Positions 33,722 to 45,700 of a stretch of DNA of 64,000 nucleotides are shown here, one piece after another. Below the pieces are notes generated by a model that searched no databases, had not been told where the DNA came from, and worked only from the letters and a program-made list of their open reading frames with translations. The position numbers were made by a program, and so were the translations under genes. How positions within the stretch are numbered: position 1 is the first letter of the stretch; each line of letters starts with the position of its first letter. The stretch is from Bretschneidera sinensis (taxonomy: Eukaryota; Streptophyta; Magnoliopsida; Brassicales; Akaniaceae), in the NCBI GenBank assembly GCA_023935145.1, contig CM043702.1:60553001-60617000 (forward strand), in the 5' to 3' direction.

Positions 33722-35106
33722 TGTTGTGAGTTTTAAATTACTCGCAAGTGCACGAGTCGTTTGCAATATAATGTTGTGCAAGTGCGAGGTCGAATCCACA
33801 TGGAATTGCGTTTTGAAAATATTTTTATCTAAACTAAGCCTATTTTAACCTAGCTCTAAGTTTTGAATTGTCTTTTACAAAACAAATATAAACTAAACTA
33901 AACTGATTTAAAGACTAATGATAAAAACACTAAGGTTTCTGAATCCACCCCACCAAAGTTAAACATATATCTTCATGTTCTAAAAATAACCTATCAAAAC
34001 ATTCCACGAATCCAACTTAAAACAAAAAACAACAAATATCCCAATTAAACCAAAAGCATCCAATGTATCCGCTTTTAGCAAATCACAAAGGAAATCCAAT
34101 TTAATCAAAAACAATTTGATGTATCCATCAGATGAAACACACAGAATATCCAACAAAACAATTTAAACGTAATCAATCATAAGATTTTACTCAAATAATT
34201 GACAGAACATTTATACTAAAAAAAAATCAGAACTGTATAAACAAATCTGAAACTATTATGCCAAACAATGGTGAGGCTTCATCTACAACCTTAGTTGAAG
34301 ATTTTAGCCACTCATAATCATGAAACTAGAGTTCATAATAAAAGTGCTAAACATTAAACTAAAAAAAACAGTAAATTAAAACTGACTATACATGGGAGAA
34401 ATTCCACTCGCTCTTGGGCGGCACTTCCCCTCGTGGTAGCAAAGCCTTCAGGATCCACCAGAATGCTAGCAGATGTCCACCGGATTACACCAAATGGCAC
34501 CAAGAATTGCACCAAAGATGAAGTGAAGAGGGGCTTATATAGGGAAACATCACAAGTGCAATGTGTTTCCAATCCGATGTGGGATACTGCAGATTCCAAC
34601 TTTTTCTCTTTGACCTTTGTCTACTAAAACAGCCATAACTTTCTCTAGAAAAATCATTTTATTGATCCGTAAAATTCTTCAGAAAATAGACATCCGGATC
34701 TTTCCAAGAATATATGGCTCATCTCCTAGTTCTTCCTGAATCAATACAGTTTAATCCTAAAAAATGACTGATATGTCACGCTGAAATCATGCATAGCCTG
34801 ACATTTGTCTACTAAAACTGCCATAACTTTCTCTAGAAAAATCATTTTATTGATCCGTACAATTCCTCAGAAAATAGACATCTGGATCTTTTCAAGCATA
34901 TATGGGTCATCTCTTGGTTCTTTCTGAATCAATACAGTTTAATCCTCAAAAATGGCTGATCTGTACGAGCAATTCTAACAATTTAGTGAAACTCCTTTCC
35001 AAGCTTGTAAACCTGTAAAACAACGAAAAACAACTCAAAGTAACAAATTCCTAAGCTAACAAATGTAAATTAAGTGGCCAAAATATGCAATATTTAGCAC
35101 TCATCA
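33722..35106 (-). repeat. 3' LTR of Athila-derived element 1
   Basis: 1385 bp. On the sense (minus) strand it starts TGATGAGTGCTAAATATTGC and ends ...ACTCACAACA. TATA: CCTATATAAGCC near 34535-34543. U3 contains a direct duplication of a 188-bp segment (landmark CTACTAAAAC at 34621 and 34809). U5 contains the CTCGCACTTGC...GCTTGCGAG-type hairpin shared by all copies. There is no CGATCG array, unlike elements 2 and 4. Confidence 0.9.
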
Positions 35107-36506
35107 AATACCCCCAAGCTTACATTTTTCTAGTCCCTTAGCAAAACAAAATAAAAAACTAAATGAAAAACAAAGAACATCAAGATAAGTTCATCACTCA
35201 TGGTATCCAAAAATTTAAGGAACACTCAAAACCATGATATTCATTCATGAGCAAGCTTAAAAAAATATAACCCATCTTCGCAATGAATAAGAATTTTAAA
35301 ACTTAATTACTTACAAGAGGCAGGTTAAGACATCACAAGCTTGAATCAGTGTAAAGTGAATTAGCATAAACAGATGAGGTTTCCAAATAACTTCAATGTA
35401 CAATGTCTCCATGTCTCAATATTCACAGGATTTCTCATTAGAATGAACAACGATGACATAGTTTTATTTTTTTCTTTTTTTATATAAGGTTCTGCTATGA
35501 TTGGTTCCCTTAAGCTTTCTAATTGACCCATGTAACGAGTGTTGAGTTAATGACTCCCAAACCATATGGTTTTAGGGAATTAGGTGTAAAGACATCCCTA
35601 AGGACTTACTAACTCGAGTCAAAAAAGCTACAAAACTAAACTGGCCTTAATACTACCAAGCAAACTTTCCATCTTTTGACGTGAACACTCACTGCTTACT
35701 AAGGCAAGAGGTTTAGTTACTCAGTGAAAAGTTTCACAATGATTATTATGAATAAAATTCCCACCTTTTGATGTGAACACTCACTGCTTACTGAGGCAAG
35801 AGGTCCAGTTACTCAGTGGAAAGTTTATTGATGATGATCATTATTTTTCTTTTTTTCTTTTTTTTTTTGCTTTTCTATGCCCAAGTGTTAATCTCACAAG
35901 TCATCCAGCTTCAGTTAAGTCAAGGAAACATAAACATTGAAATCGCATGTCATACCTCACACAAATATGTGCTAATGTACTCGTATTAGATTGGCTCAAA
36001 CATGTGAATTCTCAAATGCCCAAAGTAAGTAACAAAGTTTTAAAACTCTATCATCAAATCATGTGTTAAAAATTTTAAGCTCACCAATGAAATCACATCA
36101 CAATATTTGTTTAGATCAACTAAAATTTTAAAATAACATGAGCATGCATTTACTTTCTTATTATTATTATTTTTTCAAATGAAGAAAAACAACAACAAAT
36201 TAGGACAAAGTGTGTGTAAGTGTCTCCCATACCCCCAAACTTAAATTGCACATTAACCCCAATGTGTGAATAATATCGAAAGAGCTGACCTGGGATATGA
36301 AGAACTATCTGGACTTGGTATGGCTCATAGCATACCCCCAAACTTGAACTGAAGTACGCGTTGTCCCTGAAAAATAAAGACTGAAAAAAAAAATACTGGA
36401 AACAAACATTAATCATAAATATGTCAAATCATAAGTAAACAAAAAGTATATGCTGTGGGGTGCCTCCCATGAGCGCTAAGTTTAACGTCTTCAGCCAGAC
36501 CCAACA
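35107..36506 (-). other. 3' untranslated region of element 1 with repeated polypurine tracts
   Basis: Non-coding 1.4 kb between the truncated RT and the 3' LTR. It holds the LTR-adjacent polypurine tract AAGCTTGGGGGTATT (minus strand, 35107-35121) and two more AGTTTGGGGGTATG copies (near 36230 and 36335). A segment ACTCACTGCTTACTGAGGCA occurs twice (near 35685 and 35776). Also present is a small hairpin TTAGGTGT-AAAG-ACATCCCTAA (near 35580). Confidence 0.75.
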
Positions 36507-37340
36507 TTAGTAATCATGCCCAACCAAGCACTCCACCATCTGATCAATAAATGAGAGTGAAAAATGATCATTCCTTGTGGCAGCATTCAACTTACGGTAG
36601 TCTATACATACTTTCCATCCTGACTGAACACAAATTGGCACCAACTCATCGTCTTTATTCTTCACTACCGTCACTCCAGCCCGCTTGGGCACGACATGAA
36701 TCAAGTTCACCCACTTGCTAACAGAGATTGGATAATTGATCACTACATCAAACAGCTTTATCACTTCAATCCTCACAACCTCTTGCATAGCTGGGTTGAG
36801 CCTTCTTTGTGGCTCCCTCGATGGCTTGACATTCTCTTCCAAACGTAACTTGAGCATCACCATCGAGGGGCTGATTCCCTTGACATCCTCAATAGTCCAG
36901 CTGATAGCTTCCTTATGCTCTCTTAAAATGTCCAATAATTTCTCCTCTGGAGCATCAACCAAATTTGAAGCTATAATCATAGGCAAAGAATCTGCTGGAT
37001 CTAGGAACTTATTCTTAAGATTGTCTGGTAAAGGCTTAAGTTCCTTCTTGGGGGGTTCAGGTGTTGTGGTCTCCTCCGTCTCACTGCTCTTCTGAGGAGC
37101 AGACTCCAAAATAGCATTTGCTTGCTCAAGTAACTTATCCAAATCCAAATCTTCTCCAAACTGAGCAAAGCATGCCTCCAGGGGGTCCTCAATGCTTGAT
37201 TCACCCACAGTCTCCTCTGTCTTACTGCTCTCCCGAGGAGCAGACTCCAGGATAATAGTTGCTTGCTCAAGTAGCTTATCTAAATCCAAATCCTCTCCAA
37301 ACTGAGCAAAGCATGCCTCTAGAATGTCCTCAGACTCCCC
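36507..37340 (-). pseudogene. Element 1: acidic repeats and truncated Athila RT
   Basis: The minus-strand frame begins with two copies of a module of about 43 residues, LEACFAQFGEDLDLDKLLEQ followed by an acidic linker. It then reads [90 protein letters not shown] and FIDQMVECLVGHDY, then stop. This is the N-terminal portion of Athila-type reverse transcriptase, ending exactly before YCFLDGYSGYNQI of intact elements, so no YxDD motif exists. The frame is separated from gag by one in-frame TGA (37338-37340). Confidence 0.9.
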
Positions 37341-38241
37341 TCATTTCTTGGGCGCTTGTAATCTCTCTGGGTAAGGCGCTTTAGGTACAAACGACCTAGG
37401 GAGATCCTTAATAATAGGTGTGGCTATAGATGGCTCAACATCTCTCTTTTCCTTATTGCCACTTTCTTGCCCTTGTTGCATAGCTGGGTTCTCTTCCACT
37501 TGATTGTCCACTTGTCTCCCAGACCTCAATGGGATAATTAATTGCATTTGTTCCTGCCTGTGCATAGGTGTTGATGAATTTCCCACCGTAAACTGTTCCT
37601 TTGGGTTAGGCACATGTTGACTGGGGACCTTTCCCTTCTCTCCTTCACCCACATGACTTACGATTTGATCTATTTGACTCTCTATCCTAGCAATATTTTG
37701 GATGTTTACTATTTGCGCACTCCTTACTTCACTTATGGATTGGCCGATCATCTTTCTGAAATCATTGAGGGCATCCTCCAATGACTGTGAAACCGATGTT
37801 GGCGCTTGAATAGGAGCTTGGTAGGTGGGTGATGGTGCTGGATAGGCTGAGTGACCATAACTTGGAACTGGTGGAGGAAATTCGGGAGGGTATTGATTGT
37901 GAGCATGATAAGGGGCTCCTCCATGATGCATCAATTGGTTCTGTGTCCATGAAAAATCAGGGTGGTTCCGCCACCCTGGATTGTATGTATCGGAGTAAGA
38001 TCCATTTGATTGCCACCAATAGTCATTGAAAGCGTTTATTTGTTCCATAGGATACTCGACAAAAGCCGGCGTAGATGGACAATTCTATGCTAAATGCATA
38101 GGACTAGCACAGATGGAACAACTATCATCATTGAATGTATTGGCTGTATTGATGGACTGGCTGGTCATCTTCATGAAATCCTTGAGGGCGTCCTCTAAAG
38201 ATTGTGAAACCGGCGCTGGATTCATTCACATTTTTTTTTAA
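37341..38241 (-). pseudogene. Element 1: gag C-terminal half
   Basis: The minus strand reads MNPAPVSQSLEDALKDFMK, then a zinc knuckle CSICASPMHLA*NCPS (one stop), then YSDTYNPGWRNHPDFSWTQN. A proline/tyrosine-rich stretch follows, then SVSQSLEDALNDFRK, a helical segment NIQNIARIESQIDQIVSHVG, PNPKEQF and PLRSGRQVDNQVEENP. These are landmarks of the Athila gag C-terminus in their usual order. The capsid domain normally upstream of the knuckle is missing. The SVSQSLEDAL segment is present twice, once on each side of the knuckle. Confidence 0.85.
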
Positions 38242-38397
38242 TTTTTCTAACTTTTAATTTTATTTTTTATGGGCAATTGCCAATAGAAACAAATAAACAA
38301 AAATAAAATTGCAATAAGAAAAATCAAACAAAAAAATGCTAACTAACTAGTAGAAAAATAAAATTAATTTAGATAAAAATTTCACAAACCAAACAAT

Positions 38398-38415
38398 TCC
38401 CCGGCAACGGCGCCA
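38398..38415 (-). other. tRNA-Asp primer binding site of element 1
   Basis: TCCCCGGCAACGGCGCCA on the plus strand equals the 3' end of plant tRNA-Asp(GUC), so the minus (sense) strand carries the complementary primer site TGGCGCCGTTGCCGGGGA. It lies six bases inside the 5' LTR, which is typical of Athila-type elements. Confidence 0.9.
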
Positions 38416-38421
38416 AAAACT

Positions 38422-39809
38422 TGTTGTGGGTTTTAAATTACTGGCGAGCGCACGAGTCGTTTGCAATTTAGTGTTGTGCAAGTGCGAGGTCGAATCCACA
38501 GAGAATTGCGTTGTGAAAATATTTTTATCCAAACTAAGTCTATTTTAACCTAGCTCCAAGTTTTGAATTGTCTTTTGTAAAACAAATATAAACTAAACTA
38601 AATTGATTTAAAGACTAATGATAAAAATACTGAGGTTTCTGAATCCACACCACCAAAGTTAAACATATATCTTCATGTTCTAAAAATAGCCTATCAAAAA
38701 ATTCCATGAATCCAACTTAAAACAAAAAACAACAAATATCTCAATTAAACCAAAAGCATCCAATGTATCCGCTTTTAACAACTCATAAAGGAAATCCAAT
38801 TTAATCAAAAACAATTTGATGTATCCATCAGATGAAACACACGGAATATCCAACAGAACAATTTAAATGCAATCAACCATAAGATTTTACTCAAATAATT
38901 GACAGAACATTTATACTAAAAAAAAAACATCAGAATTGTATAAACAAATATGAAACTATTATGCTAAACAACGGCGAGGCTTCATCTTCAACCTTAGTTG
39001 AAGATTTTAGCAACTCATAATCATGAAACTAGAGTTCATAATAAAAGTGCTAAACATTAAACTAAAAAAAACAGTAAATTAAAACTGAGTATACATGGGA
39101 GAAATTCCACTCGCTATTGGGCGGCACTTCCCCTCGTGGTAGCAAAGCCTTCGGGATCCACCAGAATGCTAGCAGACGTCCACCGGATTACACCAAATGG
39201 CACCAGGAATTGCACTAAAGATGAAGTGAAGAGAGGCTTATATAGGGAAACATCACAAGTGCAATGTGTTTCCAATCCGATGTGGGATATTGCAGATTCC
39301 AACTTTTGCTCTTTGACCTTTGTCTACTAAAACAGCCATAACTTTCTCTAGAAAAATCATTTTATTGATTTGTAAAATTCCCCAGAAAATAGACATCCGG
39401 ATCTTCCCAAGCATGTATGGCTCATCTCCTGGTTCTTCTTGAATCAATACATTTTAATCTTCAAAAATGGCTAATCTGTCACGCTGAAATCATGCACAGC
39501 CTAACCTTTGTCTACTGAAACTGCCATAACTTTCTCTAGAAAAATCATTTTATTGATCCATAAAATTCTTCAGAAAATAGACATCCGGATCTTTCCAAGC
39601 GTATATGGGTCTTCTCCTGGTTCTTCCTGAATCAACATAGTTTAATCCTGAAAAATGGCTGATCTATACGAGCAATTCTGACAATTTAGTGAAACTCCTT
39701 TCCAAGCTTAGAAACCTGTAAAACAATTAAAAACAACTCAAAGTAATAAATTCCTAAGCTAATAAATGTAAATTTAGTGGCCAAAATATGCAATATTTAG
39801 CACTCATCA
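38422..39809 (-). repeat. 5' LTR of Athila-derived element 1
   Basis: 1388 bp, matching the 3' LTR throughout, including the duplicated 188-bp U3 segment (CTACTAAAAC at 39323 and CTACTGAAAC at 39512). The two LTRs differ by scattered substitutions, so the insertion is not very recent. Confidence 0.9.
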
Positions 39810-40382
39810 GCTATCACTCACATAGGCAACATCCATTTTGCTGATTTTTCATTACATGATGTGCTATGTGTTCCTTCCTTTAAATTGAACTTAATTTCTA
39901 TTAGCAAGCTTGCTTGCAACACTCATTACCTTGCCACATTCACTAATGATACTTGTATGCTATAGGACCAATGATCAAGGAAGATGATTGGGATGGCAAC
40001 TAAACGAGGAGGACTTTACTACCTTGATACTCCACAGAAAACCAGATCCAACTCTGTCATCGCAGCAGTCTTTCACTCCCCAAAACTTTGGCATCAACGT
40101 CTTGGTCATCCTTCAAATAAGAGTTTTCGTTTGCTTTCTCATTCTATTTCAAACTTAATGTTTTGTGATGTTTTTGATTGTTTAATTTTCCCATTAGCTA
40201 AACAGACTCGTTCTAAATTTCCATTAAGTTCAATCCAAACTTATGCACCTTTTGAATTGATTCATGTTGATATTTGGGGAGGATACCATGTTCCTTCACT
40301 CAATGGGGCACAATATTTCCTTACCATTGTTGATGATTACACTCGTTGCACATGGTATAATTTCATAATTGGTTCTGAAAAT
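39810..40382 (+). pseudogene. Copia protease end and integrase start
   Basis: This resumes the copia frame: THIGNIHFADFSLHDVLCVP, FKLNLISISKLACNTHYLAT, then GGLYYLDTP, LWHQRLGHPSNKSFRLLSHS, CLIFPLAKQTRSKFPLSS and FELIHVDIWGGYHVPSLNGA, QYFLTIVDDYTRCTW. The GAG-pre-integrase H-x-RLGHP motif and the first integrase core aspartates (D in HVDIWG, D in IVDD) are present. The sequence ends at 40382 where another LTR begins. RT and RNase H of this copia element are not in the window. Confidence 0.85.
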
Positions 40383-41465
40383 TGATCACAGATACAAGGA
40401 TAAAATCTTCTTTTCTTCACTGAATTGGTTATGGTTGTTAACAAGCTCTAACAACCTATCTCTCCTCACTTTCTCGATAACCAAAACAAGCTCTTTGATT
40501 ACTTCCCTTGTTAATAAACAACCCTAAACAAGCTCTTAGGATTTAATCTATCGACAACATTAATAATTAGAGAGACTACCAATTCTAGCCAACAAATACA
40601 CAAGCTCGATTCATTTAGACTAGGTTATATATCTCCATAACATAAATCGAAAATCTCTCTATAATCAACTTGGTTATTTTACCACTAATATTAGAACATT
40701 TAAACAATTACAGATTTAAAGTTCTAAATGGCAATTTATTGACCTGATAATTGAACAACGGGCCCTTGTATCAATCAACCAAGACAATAATTTTTAATAA
40801 ACACAGAAGATATATAAATAGAGAAGAAATAAAAGAGCAATGAAAATTATTTAGATCTCACAATTCTTGAAGAAGCAAAACTTCAATTATCCTTCAGAGG
40901 GAAGAAAATTATTTAGCTACTCATAATTAAAAGAACACCTAAAGAAAAGAGAAGAGGAAATTTTCTTTTCAACGGCCACGCCTTCTATCTCAGATCTCCT
41001 TTCTTTTAGGTAGGGTTACTAATTATAATATTCTGAATCCACCAGCCAGTGCTGCAGCACCAACTTTCCGGAGTTGTAGTGCCAGGAAAAAATCAAACCC
41101 TAACCAGCGTTGCAGTGCCAACTTCCCGGCGCTGCAGCTCCAAGTTTCTGTCTAATCTTCACATATTTCGCAAATTCCAGCGCTGCAGCGCCAACTTCCC
41201 AGCGCTGCAGCTCCAAGTTTCTGTCCAATCTTCACAAATCTTGCCATTCGAGTGCTATTCTAGTGCTGCAACACCCTTGAACCAGCACTCTAGCTTTGAG
41301 CTTCGACTTTTCTTCAAAATCTCTTGATTTTGAATTCAATTTGATTTAACTCTTCAATCTACTCCATAAAATACGAAACATAATCAAAATCCAAGATTTA
41401 AGTATTTATAATCATTAAAACACGAGGAAATATAACAAACATATAGATATTATGAATCCTTATCA
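40383..41465 (-). repeat. LTR of a second Athila-type family
   Basis: TGATCACAG...CCTTATCA has TGAT/ATCA termini. On the right lies the minus-strand polypurine tract AAGTGTGGGGGAATT, so this is the 3' LTR of a minus-strand element (1083 bp). It cuts the copia integrase. Seven copies of a CCAGCGCTGCAGCGCCAACTT-like word lie at 41047-41285. No second LTR or clear target duplication was found. Confidence 0.75.
41047..41285. repeat. Seven CAGCGCTGCAGCGCC palindromes in LTR
   Basis: Copies near 41047, 41068, 41104, 41127, 41177, 41200 and 41260. The copy at 41177 contains AGCGCTGCAGCGC; others are AGTGCTGCAGCACC, AGCGTTGCAGTGCC and AGTGCTGCAACACC. Changes are mostly C/T and G/A, on both sides of the centre. 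The surrounding LTR is AT-rich. The cluster lies near the sense-strand start of the LTR (U3). Confidence 0.85.
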
Positions 41466-43370
41466 AATTCCCCCACACTTAAACAATGCTTTTCCTCAAG
41501 CATACCATAGCTCAAGTCCGTCACCTTTTCTCATCATCGTTCCTTCTTCTACCTTTACTCATCCTCTATAATCCAAATTATCATGCCTTAAAGATTTAAA
41601 TCAAAAGACAAATAAGAAACGAAAAATTTCATAGTGTAAATTCTAATAAACCACTCCCATGAACAATCACCTCAATGATCTTCTCGAAATCAAAATGCAA
41701 TAAGATCTAACACCCTCTCATTGGATTCACTCAATACGCTCAAAGTGTTTAGGGTATCAATGAACTCTCAAGTCAAAACATAAAAGATCTTTACCATAAG
41801 CTTGCTAATATATCACATCAATGGATTGAATTAAATGCAAAGAATCTAAGGGTCTTAAATGGGTTGTAACAGGGCTTAGGTAAGGTGTGGTGAGAAGGGA
41901 TTTTTAGGTACTTTTATCAAATGAATTATACCAACTTCTCCACACAAAGCACAACTCAATAACATCAAATTTTTTCTTCAATCAATTCACTTCCAAACAA
42001 TTGAGATTGCACAACTTTTCTCTCTTTTTGGCCGCCTATATTTTTTCTCTTTTTTTTTTTCTCTGGCCGCTTATTTTCTTATTTTTTTTTCTTTTTTCTC
42101 TTTTTTTTTTGAAGAAATACAAGGCACTTGTAACTTGAATCACTTTATTCCTAGCATCTTTCAATCCTTTCAAAGATAATTTAAAGCTTCATGTGAACAA
42201 GCCAGTACGATCCTTCAATTCAAGGTTCAAAAGAGGGAAATCGACAAAAGAATGGGTTGACATTGCTTATACCATGGTTAACTTCCAACAAAAGGGCCAA
42301 GGTTCAAAATTGGCTTTCTAAGGTAAAAATCAAGGTAGGCTTTTTAAGAAAGCTAAATGGCTCCACCTAAATGCCCTTATAAATCCAATGCGTCCAATTC
42401 AACAATGTAGTCTCCTGACATGCATAACAAAGCAAGTTCTAGAAAAATCAACTATGTATGACAATCACTCAATTAAGAAAATGGAGCATGATATAATATG
42501 AATGCTTATTGGCTCAAAAGCGCACAAAAACTGGTCATGTGCATTAGATCCCACATATTTTTCATTCAATCAGTCACCAAGAGCAATTAATCACTGTGTA
42601 GTAAATAAGAATTCAACCATTCATGTTAGTCCCTTATTATGCCTCAATTTATCTCAATAATTCACAATAATCCAGATCATTTAAGACAAGCATCAACAGA
42701 ATATAGAATTAAGAAGAGAATGATCACAAACAAGAACTAAAGTATCACTTGGATTTTGAAAATTTTCTTGAAAAATGACGCAAAAATTTGATCAAAATGG
42801 AGCTAAAAGTGAAGTTCAAAGTAAAATCAAATTCATATGTCAACGACCCTCCCCCACACTTAATCCATACATTTTCCTCAATGTATCAAAATAGATGCTC
42901 AAAAACTATAAAAGAACAAGAGTAAGTAGAAAACTCCCTTGAAAATGTTGAGCATCAACCAAGATATCAGTCACGTGCTTGGGGGTGAAGGTGGTGTGAA
43001 TCCCATGTAAGCAAGGAAAGCTTTCATGTTTCTGTCCAATCTGGAAACTTGGTCTTCGAGTCTCGTAAGTTGATTTAACAATTTCTTTTGGTTTGTTGCC
43101 TAATTCTAGGATTCAAAATTTTCCATAAGGCGTGCCCACGGGGTACGAAAATCATCTTCTGCCAAAACAATTGGACAGAAAATCAAATGCACTCCGAAAA
43201 TTGATAAAAATAAAATAAAAGAAAAATAGTCTAAATAAAAGAAAAAGGAATAAAATAAAGAAAACAAGGAAAGTAAGACAAAAAGTTGGGTTGCCTCCCA
43301 AAAGCGTTGTTCTTTAACGTCTTTGGCTAGACGTTGCCGATTTATGGCTCTTGGAGAAGATAATTCTTTT
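41466..43370 (-). mobile_element. 3' region of the second Athila-type element
   Basis: Non-coding or frame-broken DNA between the LTR and a junction in a chromovirus. A second polypurine-like tract AAGTGTGGGGGAGGGTC lies near 42842. On the minus strand at 43330-43270 is the Athila pol-end landmark GACGTTAAAGAACAACGC... TTGGGAGGCAACCC. A minus-strand frame 43100-42970 reads NQKKLLNQLTRLEDQVSRLD and then RNMKAFLAYMGFTPPSPP, a coiled-coil-like segment. T-rich runs lie near 42040-42110. Confidence 0.6.
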
Positions 43371-44120
43371 TTATCTTTATCTGTTTGAGCTTTCATATTG
43401 GACTGAGCTTGTAGTAAGTTACTTTTGAACTGCTAGAAGAGTTTAGTTTTGGTAGTTAGAATGTCGTCTATAGCTTCCACATTAGAGGACTCCTTGATGT
43501 ATTATGGAACACAGGGAGGGAGTCTCCCATATACTCCTTCAAATGGAGTCATGCCAATAGCTGGGTGATGAGTTGTTATACCAGAGTTCAGCCCAAGGTA
43601 AGTACCTAGTCCATAGCTTAGGATGATCATGCACAAAAGCCCTTAGATACTGTTCCAAGCACCTATTGAGGACTTTAGTTTGTCCATCATTTTCTAGATG
43701 ATAAGAGGAGCTCATGTTGAGAGTAGTGCCACTTAAAATGAATAGTTATCTCCAGAATCTACTGAGGAAGATAGAATCTCTATAAGAGATTATAGATTTG
43801 GGATAATCATGGTGTTTGATAACTATTTCTAAAAACAATTGGGCCACAGTGGTAGCATTTAAGTTAGATGGTAAGGCCCCAAAGTGTACAACTTTGGACA
43901 GTCTATCAATGAATACCATGAGAGCAGAACATCCTTTTGATAGTGGTAACCCAATGATGAAGTCCATATAGACATTTTCCTAGATTTTTTGTAGAAGAGG
44001 TAGTGGATTTGTTGTTCGGTACTTCATACATTGGCAAATCAAGAAACTCTTGACAAATCTTGAACCTCCTTTCTCATATATGGCCAAGAAAAATTTGTTG
44101 ACAACCTCAAGTAAGTTCTG
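43371..44120 (-). pseudogene. Chromovirus integrase (second minus-strand element)
   Basis: The minus strand gives MDFIIGLPLSKGCSALMVFI, DRLSKVVHFGALPSN, IVIKHHDYPKSIISYRDSIF and LSRFWR, the integrase core with its first aspartate (MDF). In SIISYRDSIF the Y replaces the first D of the family DRD, leaving RD. Near 43560-43480 it reads HPAIGMTPFEGVYGRLPPCV. At about 43370 the frame passes without a break into the Athila 3' region, so the integrase C-terminus, chromodomain and 3' LTR are missing on this side. Confidence 0.8.
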
Positions 44121-44880
44121 AGTACCTTAAACAGGTCTCCTTTGGGAGAAGAGTGGAATTGAGTACTTAATTTTGAGCTTATCGTGTGATATAACAAGCC
44201 ATCAGTGATTGGGTAATCCTTGTGCAGAGGGGAAGATGTATTAATACCTTGATGAATAGCTATTATCTCTAGATCTTTGTTTTTCTCTTATTTGAGTTAT
44301 GGCACAATGTCCAAAACTGGTTTGTAGATTTTCAATAACTCTCCTGTAGGTTGAATGGACCAGGGATCAATTATGCTTGCATGGCTTTCTTGAACTCTAG
44401 ATCCTTATTATCTTTTCCATATTTATAGACACTGATATAATCAAACTTAAGTAGTTTTCTTAGGTAGTGATGTTGTTCAGGAGTTTGAACAACTTGATTC
44501 ATCAAGTTCTCGAGGCTTCTATGATCTGTCTTGATGATAAACTTCCTTCCCAACAAATACTATCTTAATTTCATTACTGCATGTGTGATGGCATAGAGCT
44601 CCCGGACATATGCAAAGGCAGAACTCATCATTTGGCCCATCTTCTTGTTTAAAATGGCTAGTGCATGTCCTTTTTGTGTTAGAAAAACTCCAATACCCAC
44701 ATTCAAGGCATTTGTTTCCATTTCAAAGGTCTTGGTGAAGTTTAGTAAAGCTAGGACAAACACCTATGTCATGGCAGTCTTCAATGTTGGAAAAACATGT
44801 TGTGCAACCTCATTCCTATGAAAGGATTCCTTCTTCAAGAGGTTAGTTAAAGGTGCAACTATTGTGGCATAGTGTTTAAA
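44121..44880 (-). pseudogene. Chromovirus RNase H (second element)
   Basis: Minus-strand frames read VLALLNFTKTFEMETNALNV and GIGVFLTQKGHALAILNKKM, SSAFAYVRELYAITHAVMKL, then LGRKFIIKTDHRSLENLMNQ, TPEQHHYLRKLLKFDYISVY. These are the gypsy RNase H blocks; the first catalytic D is present as ETNA (family ETDA), so it is changed to N. The E in RELYAIT and the D in KTDHRSL remain. Confidence 0.8.
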
Positions 44881-45700
44881 TTTTTTTTTATAGTAACTAG
44901 TTAACCCAAGAAACCTCTGAAGTGTTTAAGAGTTGTAGGAACTGGCCACTCCAGCACAACTTGAATCTTCTTCCAATCTGGCTGCACACCTTGGGAAGAA
45001 ACCATATGCCCCAAGTATTGAATGGTTTCCTTACAGAACTCACACTTGTTTCTTTTTTAATATAGTTGATTGTTAGCTAGACATTGTAGCACTTATTTGA
45101 GGTGAAACTCATGATCTTCCAATGAAGGGCCGTATACCAAGATGTCATCAAAGAAGACTGTGACATATTGTTTTAAGAATGGTTTGAATATGAGATTCAT
45201 TGTGGCTTGAAATGTAGTGGGGGCATTGGTAAGCCCAAATGGCATGACAAGGAATTCATAGTGCCCCTATTGTGTTCTGAATGCAGTTTTCATAATATCT
45301 TCTTCATGAACTCTTATTTGATGGTAACCAGACCTCAAATCCAATTTAGAGAACACCTTAGCTCTATATAGCTCATCTAGTAATTAATCAATTGTAGGTA
45401 TTGGTAACTTATCTTTGATGGTGACTGCATTCAAAGCCTTGTAGTCAATATATAATCTCCATGAGCCATCTTTCTTCTTGACTAACAGTATTGTTGATGA
45501 AAAAGGACTTTGGTTGTCTCTTATAATTCCAGTTAGCAATATTTCTTGCACCAATCTTTCAATCTTAGTCTTATGAAAATATGGATACCTGTAAGGTTTA
45601 ACATTGACAATCTTTGCCCCAGGATGCAAATATATGTGATGATTGAGTAGTATGGAGAGAGGTAATTGGGTTGGTTTCTAAAAAAACCACATGGAAGTCT
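44881..45700 (-). pseudogene. Chromovirus reverse transcriptase (second element)
   Basis: Minus-strand frames read [59 protein letters not shown], then [40 protein letters not shown] and NKCEFCKETIQYLGH. The catalytic box FFDDILVYG keeps both aspartates (45141-45155). Stops and frameshifts make it non-functional. Confidence 0.85.

Larger units (their letters stand above)
33722..39809 (-). mobile_element. Athila-derived non-autonomous LTR element 1 (complete ends)
   Basis: TGTTGTGAG...CACTCATCA boundaries, near-identical LTRs at both ends (33722-35106 and 38422-39809), a tRNA-Asp primer site and a polypurine tract define a 6088-bp element in minus orientation. Flanks GCTGT (33717-33721) and GCTAT (39810-39814) form a 5-bp target duplication with one difference. 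It interrupts the copia reading frame, which reads NGAIIAV on the left and THIGNIHF on the right. The coding part is only gag C-terminal half plus the start of RT. The RT catalytic core, RNase H, integrase, protease and capsid are missing. Confidence 0.9.

Noticed and set aside
38398..38415. tRNA-Asp gene fragment
   Set aside because: Only the last 18 bases match, located at the LTR edge, so it is a primer binding site and not a tRNA gene.
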